Positions 45,151-57,172 of a stretch of 64,000 bases of DNA are shown piece by piece. Source of the DNA: Linum tenue (Eukaryota; Streptophyta; Magnoliopsida; Malpighiales; Linaceae). The position numbers and the translations under genes were made by a program. The notes beneath the pieces were generated by a model. The model saw nothing but the letters and a program-made list of their open reading frames with translations. It was not told the DNA's origin and searched no databases. Location of the stretch: assembly GCA_946122785.1 (NCBI GenBank), contig CAMGYJ010000008.1, forward strand, positions 22,407,475 through 22,471,474. The letters run 5' to 3'. Every line of letters starts with the position of its first letter. Position 1 is the stretch's first letter.

Positions 45151-46098
45151 TCAAGCCAAGGTCCACATCAACTCTTTCTTTACCTTGCTTTCTTCGTAAA
45201 AGGAATCAGGTGGTAACAAATCCTCATCTATGAAAAGAGATATGCCTTTTGTTACGAATAAATCGACACCAGCCATCTGCATAAATCATTCACAAAACAA
45301 CAACAACAAAAAGATTCAACAATTGATCACACGTACCTTTGCCGGTTGAGTTACTACACTTCCTGAAGATGCAAACTTGATACTTGCCGAATTTCCAACA
45401 TGCAAAAGACACCACCGTTTGGTAAGTCTCGACATAACTCTTCCTCGCACTGTTCTCATCGGACTCATTGAAGCCTTCGAAAGTTATGTAGAATGTATAA
45501 TAGCCAGAAACAGGCTGGATGCGTACGTTCAAAATGCTGAGAAGGATCAAGTTCTGACCCTGCAAATATTATTCAGTTTAATTAACACGCATGTATGCTA
45601 GCTAGCTAGTGTACGTGTATTTCTCGTACTACATATGTGATGATTAGCAAATTTTAGTTACCTTCTGTTGATTGTATGTGTCGATCACGAACTTTACACA
45701 CATCTTAACCCGCTTGTCATAGTCACGAATGAACACACATAGAGTAATGTTGTCGAGGGTAAATTGAAGAACAATGTGACGATGGAGGACAATCAACATC
45801 GAAACACTGTGATTCAAAAAGAATCAAATTCAGAAACCCTAACATAGAGAAAATCGGAGTTGATTAATTATAATCAGTTTTGGTGATGAGTTACTTACGC
45901 CGGTCACCTCACACTTCCTCCTGTAGTGGATGACCCTTAGCATCAGTTCTTCGTCTCCTTCGAAATCGTCACCCTCGGATATATAATCGAGGTCATCGGG
46001 CTTGGGTTCTAGCTTCAGCTTTTATCGAGTTCCCGGCAGCGTGCGCACTCACCATCGCCGTACCGGAGCTTCGAACATTCGGTTTTCTTCTGACTAGC
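45151..46098 (-). pseudogene. Cystatin-like paralogue, broken
   Basis: Tandem copy of 43033-43993, about 2.1 kb downstream. Exons 3 and 4 are open (GQNLILLSILNVRIQPVSGY; DEDLLPPDSFYEESKVKKEL). Exon 1 has lost its ATG codon and gained two bases (gataaaagctgaagctag), and exon 2 has a four-base insertion near 45725 giving an early stop. Exon 3 keeps QPVSG, which fits the cystatin QxVxG loop better than the intact gene does. The exon order and splice signals are otherwise conserved. Confidence 0.75.
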
Positions 46099-46139
46099 GG
46101 CGCCAGATGAAAGGCTGAGAACGAGAAGAAAAATTATCC

Positions 46140-47200
46140 GAGTGTGTGCGAGTCCCAATACTATATGTACGTTCCCCGTCAGAACTTACCGAACCGAAAA
46201 ATGCGGCTTCCTGTACAACTAATGGAAGGGCTTTATGGTCTTTTTTGGAGACTTCGACCAATCATTTGTATGCGCAAAGTGCAATCCCTCTTCCGGCCCA
46301 TGCTTCACTCTGCTTCTTTTTCTATTTGGATCTGCTATAGCCCAGAGTATAATATGGACTTGACCTTGATTTGTTACATGGCCCACTTCTCATCCAAAAA
46401 CATTAAAAACAAAACCTAAAATTAAACTCTTAACGGTATTTAGAGCAAACGTCAAAGGTCCGTCCATAATCCAATTTTCAAAACGTTAGGATTTGTCAAT
46501 TATCACGTGGGTTTCACTTTTATGTGAGTAATTGTTAGTTTTAGTTAGCCATAACACCTTATTTTGGTATGAATTTTGATGTAAAAGATATTTTTGGTAT
46601 GCACGTTCAAATAAAATAGTTTTATTTGAATTTTGACGCAAACCTTTTTTAGGGCTGAACGTTCAAATAAGACAATTGTCTAAATTTTGAAAGAAATAGA
46701 CAAATTTGATCCGAAATTAGGGTTGGCATTGATATTAACTTTCAAACATATCTTCCATCTATGACTCAACATTCAATTATGAAGTGGTTGTGATGTGTCT
46801 TTCACGTTATTTATTTATAAAAAATGGAGAATACCTTATGTTGGCCCGAACTTTGATACAAAGGAAAATCTTGCCCTATATAAATGACGTCCTAAACGTC
46901 TTCTTAGAAACTGAGATAGATTAATAGAAAGATACTTTCACTGGAAATCAGCCTGAATTTGTATGAACTTCTTCAAATATTCAAATACTTCCACTTCAAG
47001 ACTTGACAACCCTGAAAATTTCCTATACACACTGCCAACAACAAAAAAGTAGTTGCATCATCCTTCTTTATCAGAGATCATGATTGCTGCTTTTTTGGCA
47101 CTGAATATCCTTCAAAGCTTCCAAGTACATCTCAATAAAGTCATTGAAGGGAATCATTGCGGTGTTGGAACGACATAGATGATAGTGTTGGGTATTGGAT
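46140..47200. other. AT-rich, no supported gene
   Basis: A 91-codon plus-strand frame (46144-46419) has no recognisable domain. The remainder has no frame of note. Confidence 0.4.
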
Positions 47201-47221
47201 TGAATAGACTCTGATACCAAT

Positions 47222-47704
47222 TGACAAGAGAGAGAATCTTGGAATTTGAGATTGATTACTAGAAAGATATGATTAGGAGAATTAGGCAAAAAAAAAAAGG
47301 AAATAAATTATCGGATGAGAAAGAATTGGGACTGTACGATACTTGAGAATTTGGGGGTAGGGGGGGGGGGGCTACAAGAGAATTCACAAGAATTCAAGCG
47401 ATGTAGTACAAAATAAGGTAGAGAAAACAAATTAGAGAGGGTTAGAGAGTAAGAACAATGAGAGATTTGAGACAATTGATTTAGTAAATCTTCTGTTTAT
47501 TCTTCAGTAATGCAACTCAATGAATAAAGTACATGAATAATTAATAATATCAAATTAATTAAAAATTATTCATCGAACACTGACTTGGCAGCCTCCCAAA
47601 TTGATTAGAAAATGCATCAACACAAGTAATCTCACAGCTACCCCTTTAAATAAATCCATATTCCAAGAATAATTAATAACATCAAATTAGTAACTAATTC
47701 ATCA
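47222..47704 (-). repeat. Probable solo 5' LTR with primer-binding site remnant
   Basis: On the minus strand a TGGTATCAGAGTC primer-binding-site-like sequence (plus coordinates about 47207-47219) follows a candidate LTR that would end CTTGTCA at 47222 and begin TGATGAATTAG at 47704. The interior stub on the other side (47218-47071) is open as a short frame ending about 47071. No partner LTR is present, so this is the 5' end of a truncated LTR element. The outer LTR boundary is a guess based on TG...CA ends. Confidence 0.45.
47360..47371. repeat. G12 homopolymer
   Basis: A run of 12 G preceded by GGGGGTA, inside the candidate LTR. It is potentially unstable and prone to assembly error. Confidence 0.9.
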
Positions 47705-47826
47705 TTACCAGAGTAAGATAATAGTGATGTTGAGAAGGAAGGACTGTTTAATGGCAAAAATAGATGTTTTAGTGATGAAAATGAAGGGACTGTTATTAGT
47801 GGGTATGAAGATGTTGTTTAGTCGAT

Positions 47827-47957
47827 GAATTAGTTAGGATGTCAGATAATTTTATGATACTTTAAATTGGTATCACTGTTATTTCATGCTCTAATTTGAA
47901 TTAGTTAGGATGTCAGATAATTTTATGATACTTTAAATTGGTATCACTGTTATTTCA
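47827..47957. repeat. Direct repeat of about 59 bp, two copies
   Basis: gaattagttaggatgtcaga through ttggtatcactgttatttca occurs at about 47827-47886 and 47897-47957, almost adjacent. The last part (actttaaattggtatcactg) also occurs at about 48200 inside the palindrome. Confidence 0.9.
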
Positions 47958-48411
47958 CCACCTTTCATGCTCTAATATGGAATTCGGAACCCCTCATTTC
48001 AATTTTTATTGTTATTTCAGTGCAACACCGGACATTCTGCTGCCGTCGACCCTTACTACGGCGGTTTAAAACAGAACAGGATCAAGTGACAGGTGAGGTT
48101 TTATTATCGTACAACTTTTCGTTATCCGACTGGCACGTTGGGTTCAGATCATGCAGTATTTCTTGTTTTTCTTGTTTGTTGCATGTATAATGCAGTGGTA
48201 CTTTAAATTGGTATCACTGTGGTAGTGGTACCAATAACAGTAGTCGTACATGTACCAGTACAACATGTGATTCTGGTTTACAGTAATTCTAGTTGTACAT
48301 GTAAAAGTACCACTATATCTGGTACCTCGTTTGAATGATTCATCTAGTTGGTATTGTAATGTTTAATCAATATGTCTAACAATTGTAGGTTGGTTATTTT
48401 GGTACCAGGAA

Positions 48412-51400
48412 TGGCGAGAACAAAGACTCCATGCGTCGTGTCGACGGCAAAAGACCTACCGATAGAAGGAGACCATAGAGGAAAACATCCTGTTACGTAC
48501 GACTCTCGGCAGGTTGTGATCCGTGAAGGGAGTCATCTAAATCTGGTTCGGGTCCAAGTAAGAAACGACAACGGGATGGGGAAACGAAGAGTACCTGCGA
48601 GAAGATGACGAAGAAGAAACAGAAAGGTGGAACAAGTGCAAGCGGGTTCGAGAAGAAGTGCAACCCGAATTCAGTCATTGAGATACTGGACGGTAATATT
48701 AAGCCGGCGCGGGAGGCTATTCTGAAGAAGCTGGGTCTTGGATGTCTGCTCAATTTGAAGATGAAGCGATTTGATATCACCTTGCTGGGGTGGATGACTA
48801 GAGTTTTTGACGTGGATTCAATGTCCATAGCAATGGAGGATGGTGGCATTTGAATTTCACTGTGAATGATGTACCGAGGGTATATGGGCTTCCACGTGGT
48901 CTGAAGATGGTTCTTGAGATTGATCCAGAGCAAGTGAAGGGGCTGCGAGATTCCCTACACGACATGGATGATGAACCAGCAAATTCGAAAAAGATTTGGA
49001 AGTTGAAGGATAAACTTGGTACGGTGGAGGATGAGAAGTTGTGGATCCGGCTTTTCGTACCCACGGCCTTTGGTTACTTATTCACTTCCAGCACAACGAA
49101 AGTTGGTCATTCGTTGGTGTTGGAGTTTTTGAAGGATGATGACTTCTCACAGTTTGCTGAGTACGACTGGTGCTACTATTTGTGGGATTGCATGAGCTCG
49201 ACCTTAATTCTTAATAAGACCAGAAGCTACCCTAATGGCGATCTGCACCTGCTGTTGGTGTGGTTCCTTGATAGGACTGTAGACAGCTTAGAGCTCCCCA
49301 CCGATATCCCCTCATGCAAATTATGGAACACCTCTGCTTGTAAGATACAAAGCAAAGCATTGTTGTAGAAGTATAAGATGTTTGTTGTTGTTCCATTCAT
49401 TCCTCTCCCTCCTACGCCTACACTGAACCATCCCAAAGCAATTCATCTGTAGCAGGAAAAGGCTGCAAAGAGGGAAAGAACTGCCAAAGCTGAAGCTACT
49501 TCAAGTGATCCCATGCACAACACTACTTCTGCTGTTGTTTCTATCGACATTGCTCACATGGGGCTGTTAGAGGTATTTCCTACAATACCCTACCGAATTT
49601 GTTTTTTTTTTTTGTTGTTGTTATATTAGAAAACTAGAAAATAATTGTGGCATAAGAACGAGTACCAGTAGTAATGGATGTACCAGTAATTAGTAGTGGT
49701 ACATGTACCAGTAACCACAAGTGGTACAAGTACCAGTATAACTAATGGGAACGTGTACCAGTAATTTCAAGTGGTAGAACACTTATTTTTGTCAATACCA
49801 CTGCAACTTCTAAATACTTATACTTTGGAAATGTATATTTTGTTACAGGTAACTGCACTTCGAAAGGGGTTTCTGGATATGGCATCTGTTATCGCTGACA
49901 GAAAAGCGGAGTGCGATGGTTGCATTAATGAAATCCATTTTGAGGGGGCCCAGGAAGGGGGCAATGATGCAGATAATGATGATGTTGTAGAGGTTGAGGA
50001 CATTATGTTAAGGGACAAGAACGATGGTGAAGAAGGTCTACGAGCTAGTGCTATAGCAGTTGATAGTGGGGAAGGTGAGGATGGGGATGATGAGGAAGAA
50101 ATTGAAGGTGAGGAGGAAAACCATTGTGCTGAAGATGAAGAACCCGATGATGACGAGGAGGAAGATGAAGGTGAGGATGGGGATGGGGATGGGGATGGCG
50201 AAGAGGAAGTTGAGGACACTAAAGATGGAAGTGTAGACAGGGACAATGGTGCTATGGGTGAAGGTACTGGAACTGGGGAAGAGGTGGCTGACGATGATAG
50301 AGGACACGAACCATCTAACCATGATGATGAAGTCGATGCAACCGATATAGTAACTGGTACCACTAATGATGTTTTTCTACGAGCTAATTCTTGGTGGTGT
50401 AGACACTGGTACTCGTATGAGAACCGGTACAAGTACTACTACTACGCACAATTACATGAAGAACTAACATTGCTTATTTTGTAGACCCTGGTACTCTTGG
50501 CGTTGGGAACACTAGAAAATACACCTGACCTGCTGAAGTGAACGAGGCTATTTTATCGGGAGGTGAGGTTATGTTAGATTTTCTGCATACAAAATGGGTT
50601 GGGTTTTCTATTCTTTTTGTTGATGATTATCTGTATGTTCCTGTAATTTAGATAGTGGTAACTTAAGTGAAGCGAGGGTGAAGTGTACCACTGGTGGGGA
50701 TGGTGTTCAACCTCTAGGAGGTAAACAATTTACGGCTGTACTTACTTGTTACCAGATATGCCCTTTAGTGACTGCCAGTAGCTTCTAATTTGTACATGTG
50801 GAGAGGAATTGGTAGTGGTACTAGTGACGCGACGCTCAAGGTACCAGTAGCGAAAACTATTTTTTCCCGCCTTACGACCGCCCTTTTTTTTTTTTGGAAA
50901 CTTATCAAATTAGGGAGCAAGACGAAAAAGAGACTGAAATTGATCCATCTGTGACAATAGCTGAGTCTTTGGCAGACATCAAACCAGACATTGAGGCGGG
51001 AACACTGGCCATAGGGAAGGACGATGGTGACGATGATTTCCAGGAGCCATTACACCGAACCAAAGTCTACCAACTCTGCGCCAAGAGACAACCTAGTCAG
51101 TCGTTGTTGTCTCCCTACCGTGCATTTGATGGCACTTCACTTTTCCCAAAGCTAACTATAGCGGCTGGTAGGCCACTAAGTGGTCAGTCCTCTACTACAA
51201 GTGAGAGTGCAGACATGTAGACCCAATATCAGAAGGACAGTTAAGCTTCGAGTATGCGTGCATGAAAGATGGCGATAGGTATGGATCATTTTCTTAGACG
51301 ACCACACATTTTAAGTGATTTATACATTTGTTTAATTTTTACTAACGTGTACATATTTTGATTCTCAATTTCTTTTTAGGGATTACAATGAAGTGCTAAG

Positions 51401-51650
51401 CACCATTGCTGGCAGCAAGTATACATTGAGCAGGGTGGATGCGATGTCAGTAGTATTTTGCAATGCTATGACTAGCAATTTGTTGACTGTTATCCGATTA
51501 TCTCAACATGAAGATGGGCTTAACTGGTACAATCACAAGATGGGTTTACAACACCGAGCATGCAATAAGAATGATGTCATTTCCTCCCACTCTCATTTAT
51601 GGTTTCGATTTTTAAAAGTGGTACCAGTAATTAATAAGTGATAGTTTTAA
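48412..51650 (+). pseudogene. Ulp1-type transposon gene, copy B (left arm)
   Basis: Pieces in order: MARTKTPCVVSTAKDLPIEG (48412, frameshift near 48600), IEILDGNIKPAREAILKKLG (48680-48850), FTVNDVPRVYGLPRGLK through FLDRTVDSLELPTDIPSC (48856-49366, ends TAG), then an intron. Next comes an acidic exon (about 49849-50484) whose frame stays open, unlike in A and C. Further putative exons are PSVTIAESLADIKPDIEAGT (50894-51220) and DYNEVLSTIAGSKYTLSRVD (51383-51640), the last faintly resembling the opening of a Ulp1 peptidase domain. Catalytic His/Asp/Cys residues are not seen. This arm keeps 139 bp of coding-like sequence (about 49378-49516) that A and C lack, so it is closest to the ancestral state there. 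Confidence 0.6.
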
Positions 51651-51689
51651 AAGTGGTACCATTAATTTTTAAAACCGGTACAACTTCGT

Positions 51690-52640
51690 CATACATCAAC
51701 CCCGCTCCAAATATACACAACTCGCTTGTTGAAACCAACAAATAATCCTGCATTAATTGGAATGAAGAATAGAAGTACCATTAGTTCACTACCAATGATA
51801 GGTACCAATACCATTACACAAGCATGTGGTATGAAAATCGGAAATACCAGTAATCAACTACCAATGACACGTACCTAAAGGTCTGGAGCCTTGGTTCGTC
51901 TTGTAGGTCGTGTCGAAACTTATTGCATCACCGAAGCACTCATAATCAAACCGCATTCTACCATCCTCAAAAAATACAGTCACAAGTCACATTTGGTCCT
52001 CCTCCTGAAATAGTCGTGCAGAACACGTGCATCACCTTTCGCCATGCGCTTGTTCCTTGCCTTTTGTGTACAATTTTTCATATCCTTCTTTGTGAATGGG
52101 AGATTCTCCTTCCCCCCGGCCGCAGCAGCAAATGAATCATAAGATTTTTGAACAGGGATCCCCGCACAATCGTTTATTTCGGTAAAGTATGCATATTTTG
52201 CATTACCTCACGATTTGAGCGCATAAAACGTCTTGAGAAGGCATTGTGCAGTTCATGATCATGCTCGTCTATCCATCTGTAAATCCTGTACTTACCGGAT
52301 GACTGCTCATACCTGAACATAGCAATAGCTTGACAACAAAAACGAGTCTCCCCCCTTTCCCTTTCTTTAGAGAGCTCTAAGTCAACGACCTCTTGATGAT
52401 TTTTCGGGTCCAACCTGCTATTTTTTCTTTACCCTCGTTTACTACACTCACCTCGAAAATAGAATATGAATGGTTCTGGAAAGTATGACATTTTCTTCTT
52501 CACCGCACCAACAACTCTTGACGAGAATCCTCATCCATGAGCAAAACACTTGTAAAAGCGATTAAATTCATCTTGATTTTGGAATCGAAAGTGCCCCCAA
52601 GTTGACTCATCTGCTGGGACGGCAGTTGATACTGCATCTG
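51690..52640 (-). pseudogene. FAR1-type transposase fragment, left arm of palindrome B/C
   Basis: Minus strand. An N-terminal exon resembling ADESTWGHFRFQ (about 52615-52470) is followed by the best preserved FAR1 domain of the set: RLDPKNHQEVVDLELSKERE, GETRFCCQAIAMFRYEQSSG, KYRIYRWIDEHDHELHNAFS (52413-52200). The linker ARNKRMAKGDACVLHDYF follows (about 52060-52010), and a weak DDE-region start runs towards 51700. Stops and small deletions interrupt it. It ends before the second catalytic Asp. Confidence 0.7.
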
Positions 52641-52689
52641 TAATTTAAACAAAATATCGGAAGTGACATTATAGATGTACACGTACCAC

Positions 52690-53400
52690 TATAAATATAC
52701 TGCCACTACATTACTACCACTGGGCCACTACCACTAATTCAATATTGGTACCATTATGTGCATACCACTACATGACTACCACTACTAACGACCTACCATT
52801 AAGCAACTACCACTCCTAATAAACACTATAAGATTAACTGCATCGGTTAACCCTACCAAGAATGTTACCGCCGGCGACATTCATCATGCTGTCATCATTC
52901 TCTTGAAGTGGTGCGACGACCTCGGACTTTAAATCGTCGGTTTTTTCAACGTTGACGTTCTCCGTCTTCCCGTTCTGCTCCGACCACTCTTCGTTGAACA
53001 ATACGTCAACGTTGATAAAACCGACGATTTCAAGCCTTAGGTCGTCGCACCACTTCAAGAGAATGATGGCAGCACGATGAATGTTGCCGGCGATAACATT
53101 CTTGGTAGGGTTAACCAGTGCAGTTAATTTATTGGTACAACTAACGCTAGCACATAATGGTACCACTAGTGAGTTAGTGGTAGATCGTTGGTAGTGGTAT
53201 TATAGTAGTGGTGGTCATATAGTGGTACTTCATTAGTAGTATTTATTAGGAGTGTTAGTCGCTTAATGGTAGGTCGTTAGTAGTGGTAGTCATGTAGTGG
53301 TATGCACATAATGGTACCACTATTGAATTAGTGGTTGTGGCCCAGTGGTAGTAATGTAGTGGCAGTATATTTACAGTGGTACGTGTACATCTATAATGTC
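52690..53400. repeat. GTGGTA/TACCAC-rich stretches flanking palindrome centre
   Basis: Dense runs of accac and gtagt-type words (taccact, gtggtag, gtggtac) fill the introns on both sides of the centre. The same word set fills the introns of the Ulp1-type copies (for example 38190-38320, 49660-49790, 55940-56080) and those of palindrome A (35640-35800, 36120-36360), as gtaccagt/actggtac. Outside these elements it is not conspicuous. Confidence 0.7.
52959..53002. other. Central 44-nt spacer of palindrome B/C
   Basis: Asymmetric spacer between arms, flanked by gttgacgt and acgtcaac. Relative to palindrome A (35935-35978) it is reverse-complemented, although the outer flanks of the two palindromes are in the same orientation. 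Confidence 0.9.
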
Positions 53401-53426
53401 ACTTCTGATGTTTTATTTAAATGACA

Positions 53427-54062
53427 GCTGCGGTATCAACTGCCGTCCCAGCAGATGAGTCAACTTGGGGGCACTTTCGATTCCAAAAATCAAGATGATT
53501 TAGTCGCTTTTACAAGTGTTTTGCTCATGGAAGAGGATTCTCGTCAAGAGTTGTTGGTGCGGTGAAGAAGAAAAGGTCATACTTTCCAGAACCATTCATA
53601 TTCTATTTTGGAGGTGAGTCTAGTAAACGAGGGTACAGAAAAAACAGCAGGCTGGACCCGAAAAATCATCAAATGTGACCCATAATTTTTCAGGAGGATG
53701 ACCAAATGTGACCCATAATTTTTCTACGAGATGCAAGTAGATGCGGATGATGAAATTGTGACTGTATTTTTTGCGGATGGTAGAATGCGGTTTGATTATG
53801 AGTGCTTCGTTGACGCAATAAGTTTCGACACGACCTACAAGACGAACCAAGGCTCTAGACCTTTATGTACGTGTCATTGGTAGTTCATTACTGGTATTTA
53901 TAATTTTCATACCACTTGCTTGTGTAATGGTATTGGTACCTATCATTGGTAGTGAACTAATGGTACTTTTGTTGCTCATTCCAATTAATGCAGGATTATT
54001 TGTTGGTTTCAACAATCATAGAGAGTTGTGTATATTTGGAGCGGGGTTGATGTACGACGAAG
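53427..54062 (+). pseudogene. FAR1-type transposase fragment, right arm of palindrome B/C
   Basis: Plus strand. ADESTWGHFRFQ and RFYKCFAHGRGFSSRVVGAV (about 53450-53565) are followed by an internal deletion of the FAR1 zinc core at about 53670. Then come MQVDADDEIVTVFFADGRMR and a DAISFDTTYKTNQGSRPL stretch (53730-53865) carrying the first catalytic Asp, an intron-like gap, and LFVGFNNHRELCIFGAGLMY (about 53995-54055). The remaining DDE region and SWIM finger are missing: the sequence turns into the convergent Ulp1-type gene. Confidence 0.72.
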
Positions 54063-54069
54063 TTGTACC

Positions 54070-57000
54070 AGTTTTAAAAATTACTGGTACCACTTTTAAA
54101 AATAGAAACCATAAATGAGAGTAGGAAGAAATGGCATCATTCTTACTGCATGCTCGGTGTTGTAAACCCATCTTGTGATTGTACCAGTTAAGCCCATCTT
54201 CCTGTTGAGATAATCGGATAACAGTCAACAAAATTGCTAGTCATAGCATTGCGAAATACTGCTGACATCGCATCCAGCCTGCTCAATGTATACTTGCTGC
54301 TGGCAACGGTGCTTAGCACTTCATTGTAATCCCTAAAAAGAAATTGAGAATCAAAATATGTACACGTGGGTAACAATTAAGCAAATGTAAAAATCATTTA
54401 AAATGTGTGCCCATCTAAGAAAATGATCCATACCTATCGCCATCTTTCATGCACGCATACTCGAACCTTAATTGTCCTTACGATATTGGGTCTACAATGT
54501 CTGCACTCTCACTTGCAGCAGAGGACTGACCAGTTAGTGGCCCACCAGCCGCTATAGTCAGCTTTGGGAAAAGTGAAGTGCCATCAAATGCACGGTAGGG
54601 AGACAACATCGACTAACTAGGTTGTCTTTTGGCGCGGAGTTGGTAGACTTTGGTTCGGTGTAATTGCTCCTGGAAATCATCATCACCATCGTCCTTCCCT
54701 ATGGCCAGTGTTCCCGCCTCAATGTCTAGTTTTATGCTTGACAAAGACTCAGCTATTGTCAAAGATGGGCTCATTACAGTCTTTTTTCCGTCTTGCTCCC
54801 TAATTTGATAAGTTTCTACAAAAAAATAAAGGGCGGTCGTAAGCCAGGAAAAAATAGTTTTCGCTACTGGTACCTTGAGCCAATTTACTGGTACCAGGTT
54901 TGCGTCACTGGTACCACTACCAATTCCTCTCCACATGTACAAATCAGAAGCTACTAGTAGTCACTAAAGTGCTTATCTGGTAACAAAAAATAAGTACAGC
55001 CGTAAATTGTTTACCTCCTAGAGGTTGAACACCGTCCCCACCAGTGGTACACTTCACCCTCGCTTCACTTAAGTTACCGCTATATAAATTACAGGAACAT
55101 ACAGATAATCGTCAACAAAAAGAATAGATAACCCAACCCATTTTGTATGCAGAAAATCTAATATAACCTCACCTCCCGATAAAATATTCTCGATCACTTC
55201 AGTAGGTCAGGTGTATTTTCCAGTGTTCCCAACTCCAAGAGTACCAGGGTCTACAAAATAAGCAATTTTAGTTCTTCATGTAATTGTGCATAGTAGTAGT
55301 ACTTGTACCGGTTTCCATACGAGTACCAGTGTCTACACTACCAAGAATTAGCTCGTAGAAAAACATCATTAGTGGTATCAGTTACTATACCAGTTGCATC
55401 GACTTCATCATCATGGTTAGATGGTTAGTGTCCTCTATCATCGTCAACCACCTCTTCCCCAGTATCAGTACCTTCACCCATAGCACCATTTTCCCCGTCT
55501 GCACTTCCATCTTCAGTGTCCTCAACTTCATCTTCGCCATCCCCATCCTCACCTTCATCTTCCTCCTCGTCATCATTGGGTTCTTCATCTTCAGCACCAT
55601 AGTTTTCCTCCAGACCTTCAATTTCCTCCTCGCCATCCCCATCATCACCTTCCCCACTATCAACTACTATAGCACTAGCTCGTAGACCTTCTTCACCATC
55701 GTTCTTGTCCCTTGACATCATGTCCTTAACCTCTACAACATCATCATTATCTGCATCATTGCCCCCTTCCTGGGCCTCCGCAAATGGATTTCATTAAAGC
55801 GACCATCGCACTCCGCTATTCTTCCAGCTATAACAGATGCCATATCCAGAAACCCCTTTCTAAGTGCAGTTACTTGTAACAAAATATACATTTCCAGAGT
55901 ATAAGTATTTAGAAGTTGCAGTGGTATTGACAAAAATAAGTGTTCTACCACTGGAAATTACTGGTACACGTTCCCATTAGGGAAACTGGTACTTGTACCA
56001 CTAGTGGTTACTGACTTACTGGTACATGTACCACTACTAACTGGTACATCCATTAGTACTGGTACTCGTTCTTATACCACAATTATTTTCTAGTTTTCTA
56101 ATATAACAAAAAGAAAAATTCAGTAGGGTGTTGTAGGAAATACCTCTAACAGCCCCATGCGAGCAATTTTGATAGAAACAACAGTAGAAGCAGTGTTGTG
56201 CATCTTATACTTCTGCAACAATGCTTTGCTTCGTATCATACAGGTAGAGGTGTTCCATAATTTGCATGAGGGGGTATCGGTGGGGAGCTCTAAGCTGTCT
56301 ACAGTCCTATCAAGGAACCACACCAACAGCAGATGCAGATTGCCATTAGTGTAGCTCCTGGTCTTATTAAGAATGAAGGTCGACCTCATGCAATCCCAAA
56401 AATAGTAGCACCAGTCGTACTCAGCAAACTGTGAGAAGTCATCATCCTTCAAAAACTCCAACACCAACGAATGACCAGCGTTCGCTGTGCTGGAAGTGAA
56501 TAAGTAACCAATGGTCGTGGGTACAAAAAGCCGGATCCACAACTTGTCATCCTCCACCGTACCAAGTTTATCCTTCAACTTCCAAATCTTTTTGGAATTT
56601 GCTGGTTCATCATCCATGACGTGTAGGGAATCTCGCAGCCCATTCACTTGGTTTGGATCAATCTCAGGAACCATCTTCGGACCACGTGGAAGCCCATATA
56701 CCCTCTGTACATCATCCACAGTGAAATTCAGCTGCCCCCCATCCTCCATTGCTATGGACATTGAATCCACGTCAAAAACTCTAGTCATCCTACCCAACAA
56801 GGTGTTATCAAATCGCTTCATCTTCAAATTGAGCAGACATCCAAGACCCAACTTCTTCAGAATAGCCTCCCGCGCGCGTAATATTACCGTCCAGTATCTC
56901 AATGACTGAACTCGGGCTGCACTTCTTCCCGAACCCGCTTGCACTTGTTCCACCATTCTGTTTCTTCTTCTTCTTCGTCTTCTCGCAGGTACTCTTCGTT

Positions 57001-57172
57001 TCCCCATCCCGTTGTCGTTTCTTACTTGGACCCGAACCAGATTTAGATGACTCCCTTCACGGATCACAACCTGCCGAGAGTCGTACGTAACAGGATGTTT
57101 TCCTCTATGGTCTCCTTCTACCGGTAGTTCTTTTGCCGTCGACACGATGCATGGAGTCTTTGTTCTCGCCAT
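54070..57172 (-). pseudogene. Ulp1-type transposon gene, copy C (right arm)
   Basis: Minus strand, best first exon of the three: ATG 57172 (MARTKTPCIVSTAKELPVEG) to a donor at 56143, 343 codons without a stop. It contains VFDVDSMSIAMEDGG, FTVDDVQRVYGLPRGPK, IPSS-free variants of the same core, and NGNLHLLLVWFLDRTVDS. An intron follows, then the acidic exon from about 55881, which is frameshifted by one missing base near 55785 and reads out of frame after RFNEIH. Further exons are PSLTIAESLSSIKLDIEAGT (about 54790-54613) and DYNEVLSTVASSKYTLSRLD (about 54333-54188). The N-terminal domain resembles that of transposon-borne Ulp1/SENP-like proteins. No peptidase catalytic triad is visible, so it is either truncated or never had one. 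Confidence 0.6.
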
